DNA from: Pelobates cultripes
Lineage: Eukaryota; Chordata; Amphibia; Anura; Pelobatidae
Assembly (NCBI GenBank): GCA_933207985.1
Contig: OW240920.1
Coordinates: 148,016,264 to 148,080,263 of the forward strand
Direction of reading: 5' to 3'
Length of the DNA: 64,000 nt
Both the position numbers and the translations under genes were made by a program. Shown here in pieces: positions 60,490 through 64,000 of this stretch; position 1 is the stretch's first letter; the number at the start of each line of letters is the position of its first letter. A model generated the notes under the pieces. That model was not told the origin of the DNA. It ran no database searches and saw nothing but the letters and a program-made list of their open reading frames with translations.

Positions 60490-61760
60490 CTAAGATGGGG
60501 TGAGGATGTCGGTTTGCCTGGACAATCCATCTGCGTTCCCGTTCTGCTTACCGGGTCGATAAGTGATGGTGAAGTTATATGGCTGTAGTGCTAAACTCCA
60601 CCTCAGCAGTCTGCCATTGTCTCCTGAGACCCGGTTAAGCCAGACAAGGGGATTGTGGTCCGTCACCAGGGAAAATTCCTGTCCATATAAATACGGGCTT
60701 AACTTTTTCAATGCCCACACCAGGGCCAAACACTCCTTCTCCACTGCCGCATAACTCACTTCTCTGGGTAACAGCTTTCTACTGAGATATGCGACAGGGT
60801 GCTCTCCTCCATCTTCCCCGACCTGGCTCAGCACAGCCCCCAGTCCATACATGGAAGCATCTGTATGGACGAGAAAACGTTTGTTAGGGACTGGGGCAGC
60901 CAGGACAGGGGCATTCACAAGAGCTTGTTTGAGTGCTTGAAACGCAGCTTCACAAGCTGGACACCACAGGACCTGCTTAGGAAGATTTTTCTTTGTCAGG
61001 TCAGTCAGGGGTTTAGCAATAGCGCTGTAGTCGGGGACAAAGCGTCTATAGTATCCTGCTGTCCCTAGGAAGGCTAACACCTGGGTCTTGGTGATAGGTG
61101 TGGGCCAGTTAGCAACTGCCTCTATCTTGGCTGGCTCTGGTCTCTGGCTCCCACACCCTACTCTGTGACCCAGGTACTGCACTTCAGCCATGCCTAAATG
61201 GCACTTCTCTGGCTTCAATGTCAGGCCAGCGGCCCGAATCTTGTCCAGTACTACCCCTACATGCACTAGGTGTTCTTCCCAGGACTCACTGTAGATCGCA
61301 ATGTCATCCAGGTATGCACAAGCAAATTCCTGGAATCCATCAAGAAGTCTATCCACCATACGCTGGAAGGTAGCCGGGGCATTCTTCATCCCAAATGGCA
61401 TGACCTTAAATTGGTACAGGCCAAATGGGGTGACGAAGGCCGACTTGGGGATAGCATCCTCGGCCAGGGGAATCTGCCAGTAGCCTTTGCACAGGTCTAT
61501 GGTGGTCAGATAGCGTCCCCTGGCAATGCGATCTAACAATTCATCTACCCGGGGCATCGGGTAGGCGTCAGTGGTGGTCCGCTCATTGAGACGCCTGTAG
61601 TCCACACAGAACCGGGTGGTCCCATCCTTCTTGGGCACCAGGACTACAGGCGAGGCCCAAGGGCTATCGGAGTGTTCGATGACCCCCAGCTGGGTCATCT
61701 CCTGTATCTCCTTCCGCATTCCTTCCCGGACTGCTTCAGGGATACGGTAGGGGGTTGTCG
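60490..61760 (-). pseudogene. Reverse transcriptase-RNase H of element 2
   Basis: From the frameshift near 61757 the frame is open to the stop at 60490. In the 452-codon frame (from 61848, real from about residue 32) RT residues are Asp118 ([10 protein letters not shown]) and YLDD at 179-182. RNase H acids are Asp330 (VHTDAS), Glu370, Asp397 (VTDHNPL) and Asp440 (NADGLSR). There is no internal stop, so RT and RNase H are joined here, unlike element 1. It is classed as a pseudogene only because of the frameshift that separates it from integrase. Confidence 0.92.
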
Positions 61761-63992
61761 CAGAGGGTTCTGTCCAGGGGTTTCTACCTTGTGTACAGCT
61801 AGGGTAGTGTAACCAGGTTCTTGGGAGAAGGTCGCCTGCTTTTCCCACAGAAGCTGTCTTGCCTGGCCCTTCTCGGTAGCGCTCAATCTGTCCCCTAGCT
61901 GTACTAGGTTAGTAAGATCCGTCTGGGGGTCCCTCTCTAACAAATATGGCAAGGGTAAACTTTCTGTATCATCTGCAGCAGGGGCACATACTGCAGCGAC
62001 ATTCTCTGGTCTCTCTTGATACTCCTTTAGCATGTTCACATGGAAGGATCGCTGGATCCTTTCATCTGAACAGCTGGCTATAAGGTAGGTAGTATCACAT
62101 ATCTGTGCTAACACCTTATACGGGCCCTGCCAAGATGCCTGCATCTTGTTCGCCTTCACAGGTTTGAGTACTAACACTTTCTGCCCAACCTGGAAGACTC
62201 GCTGTCGGGCACCCCGATCGTACCACCTCTTCTGTCTCCCCTGAGCCACCTGGAGATTCTCCCTTACCATTATGGACAGTTTCTCCATGCGGTCCCGGAG
62301 TTCCAGAACATACGGTACTATGGGGGTCCCTTCCTGCTCTGTCTCCCCCTCCCAGTGGCCTCTAATGAGATCTAGGGGTCCGCGGACCCTTCTCCCATAT
62401 AGCAACTCAAAGGGGGAGAACCCAGTAGATTCCTGAGGCACCTCTCTGTAGGCAAACAACAGATGAGGCAGGAATCGCTCCCAGTCTCTGCAAGTGTCAG
62501 AAAAGGTCCTCAGCATCTGTTTGAGGGTGCCATTAAATCGCTCGCAGAGACCGTTAGTCTGTGGATGGTAAGGTGAGCTAAGCAGCGGTTTAATACCGCA
62601 CACCTTCCACAGTTGCTGGGTGAGCACAGCGGTGAATTGGGTTCCCTGGTCAGAGAGAATCTCTTGAGGGAACCCGACTCTGGTAAAAATCCTAACCAGG
62701 GCATCAGCAACTGTCTCTGCCTCTATATTAGACAGCGCTACTGCCTCTGGATAGCGAGTGGCATAATCCACCACGGTGAGAATATATTTCTTACCGGATG
62801 GACTAGCCCTGGCCAGTGGACCCACAATGTCAACGGCTATGCTTGCAAAGGGCTCCCCAATGATAGGCATTGACATAAGCCTAGCTCTTGGGTGGTCCCC
62901 CCGCTTTCCTATCCTTTGACATGTGTCACACGTACTGCAGTATGTCCGAACAGCCTGATTAAAGTTTGGCCAAAAAAAGTTCTGCATGATCCTATAGGCT
63001 GTGCGGCGGGAACCTAGATGTCCAGCTAGGGGAACATCATGCCCTATCCGCAGAATCTCCTGCCGGTATTTTGCGGGCACCACCAGCTGTCGATTCGGCG
63101 GAGGGGCAACACTCTTCGGGGAAAGCTTGGGGATCCTATACAACCAGTCCCCCACCCACTCATACCGTTCCCCATCTAATCCTTCCTCTCCAGTATCTGC
63201 TCTGTCCCTATACTTCTGGAGGGTCGAATCTGTCTGAGTTTCCCTCCCAAACTCCTCTGGGGAATCCCAGTTAACAAAGGTCGGTTCTAGGGTACCAGTC
63301 GGGGACTCGGTTCTTACCTGGGTCTCAGCAGCAGGTGGGCTGGTTCCAGCAGCACGGGTCTGGGCACGGGTAGTCACTGGGTTGATAGCGGCAGGTCCCA
63401 TTGGAGCATAAGCGGACACCAAAGGGGCCAAGTCATTCCCAAGCAAAACATCGGCCGGTAAGTCTTTCATGACCCCCACATTCACGTGTCCAGAGCCCAC
63501 CCCCCAATCCAAGTGAACCCGGGCAACCGGTAAACGGAACACTGCACCTCCCGCCACCCTCACTGCCACAGTATCTCCAGTGTGCTGGTGTTCGGAAACA
63601 AGGTTCTTTTGGAGCAAAGTCATAGTGGCTCCGGTGTATCTCAGACCAGTTACTGCTTTGCCATTTAGTTTAACGGTCTGTCTATGCTGTTGACGGTTAT
63701 CCTGCTGCGCTGCTTGGACCGGATCCGCCTCATGTAGTATACCCCAAAATTCCTCCTGCTCCAGACAGTGAGCGGAAGGTTGAGGTGGTTGCTGATTCCC
63801 GCCGGCTGGTCTTCTCCACGACTGGGCTTGGCTGGAATTGTTCAATGGGCACTCGGGTCGCTTGTGCCCCAACTGCTTACACCCATAGCAACGGATAGGC
63901 TGTGAGTAATCCCGGGCGTTGAACCGGGCTGGCTGAACATAATTGTTTGTTGTTGGCATGGTGGGGGTGCGTTGTGCTGGGTGTTGATACAC
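61695..63992 (-). pseudogene. Gag end, protease and integrase of element 2
   Basis: 765 codons open from the window side. CCHC knuckle at 35-48 (CYGCKQLGHKRPEC). The protease site reads Arg-Tyr119-Thr-Gly, so the catalytic Asp is Tyr (GTA on the + strand at 63636-63638). Integrase has His318, His325, Cys355 and Cys358, then Asp388 (IAVDIVG), Asp448 (LSDQGTQF) and Glu484 (NGLCERFNG), followed by a GPY box. After VETPGQNP a one-base loss near 61757 shifts the frame, and RT continues in another. The order integrase then RT repeats that of element 1. The true start lies outside the window or further up in gag. Confidence 0.92.
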
Positions 63993-64000
63993 TGCAGAGG

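Larger units (their letters stand above)
59321..64000 (-). mobile_element. Gmr1-like Ty3/gypsy element 2, running off the window
   Basis: In minus sense the visible part is gag end, protease, integrase, RT, RNase H and 3' LTR (60416-59321). The 5' LTR and most of gag lie beyond 64000. It inserted in the 70-bp array after TTTATGAT. Its LTR is of the same family as the solo LTR at 36449. Coding decay is slight: one frameshift near 61757 and a replaced protease active-site aspartate. Confidence 0.93.

Overview
The window looks like vertebrate nuclear DNA, most likely from an anuran amphibian. This is inferred from an intron-rich complement properdin gene and from a repeat population typical of frogs: DIRS and Ngaro tyrosine-recombinase retroelements, Gmr1-like Ty3/gypsy elements, a Penelope-like remnant and small palindromic MITEs. 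No rRNA or tRNA gene and no prokaryotic-style operon is visible. One assembly gap of 486 N lies at 5667-6152.

The only host gene I can support is complement factor properdin (CFP), on the + strand. I reconstructed nine coding exons by splice sites and reading phase (10077-10140, 13438-13594, 13855-14009, 15779-15949, 16733-16930, 26489-26662, 44659-44850, 45023-45131, 45289-45424). Together they give 1356 nt, or 451 residues plus a stop: signal peptide, N-terminal cysteine-rich domain and six thrombospondin type 1 repeats (TSR1-6). A probable 3' UTR intron leads to a last non-coding exon with AATAAA at 47278.

The rest is repeat. From left to right: a Penelope-like remnant (about 1-2012); a CCAAT-bearing 28-bp minisatellite; a 35-bp minisatellite split by a 1.9-kb block that holds the gap and two inverted repeats; the CFP promoter region; CFP introns filled by minisatellites with units of 44, 16, 24, 86, 31, 48 and 49 bp; a DIRS element in intron 5 (17023-23061); and in intron 6 a nested stack, a 48-bp minisatellite element broken by an old LTR element (27018-35511), itself broken by a young full-length Gmr1-like gypsy (28843-35276). 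Two solo LTRs sit in the 49-bp array.

Downstream of CFP are a second copy of the 48-bp minisatellite element, a Ngaro-type element with split direct repeats (48426-53550), 62-bp and 70-bp minisatellites, and a second Gmr1-like gypsy element (59321 to beyond the right edge).

Most long open frames come from minisatellites whose unit length keeps frames open; they are not genes. The two points most worth following are the integrase-before-reverse-transcriptase order of both gypsy elements, and the fully readable terminal architectures of the DIRS and Ngaro elements, including a minisatellite that grew inside a Ngaro terminal repeat.
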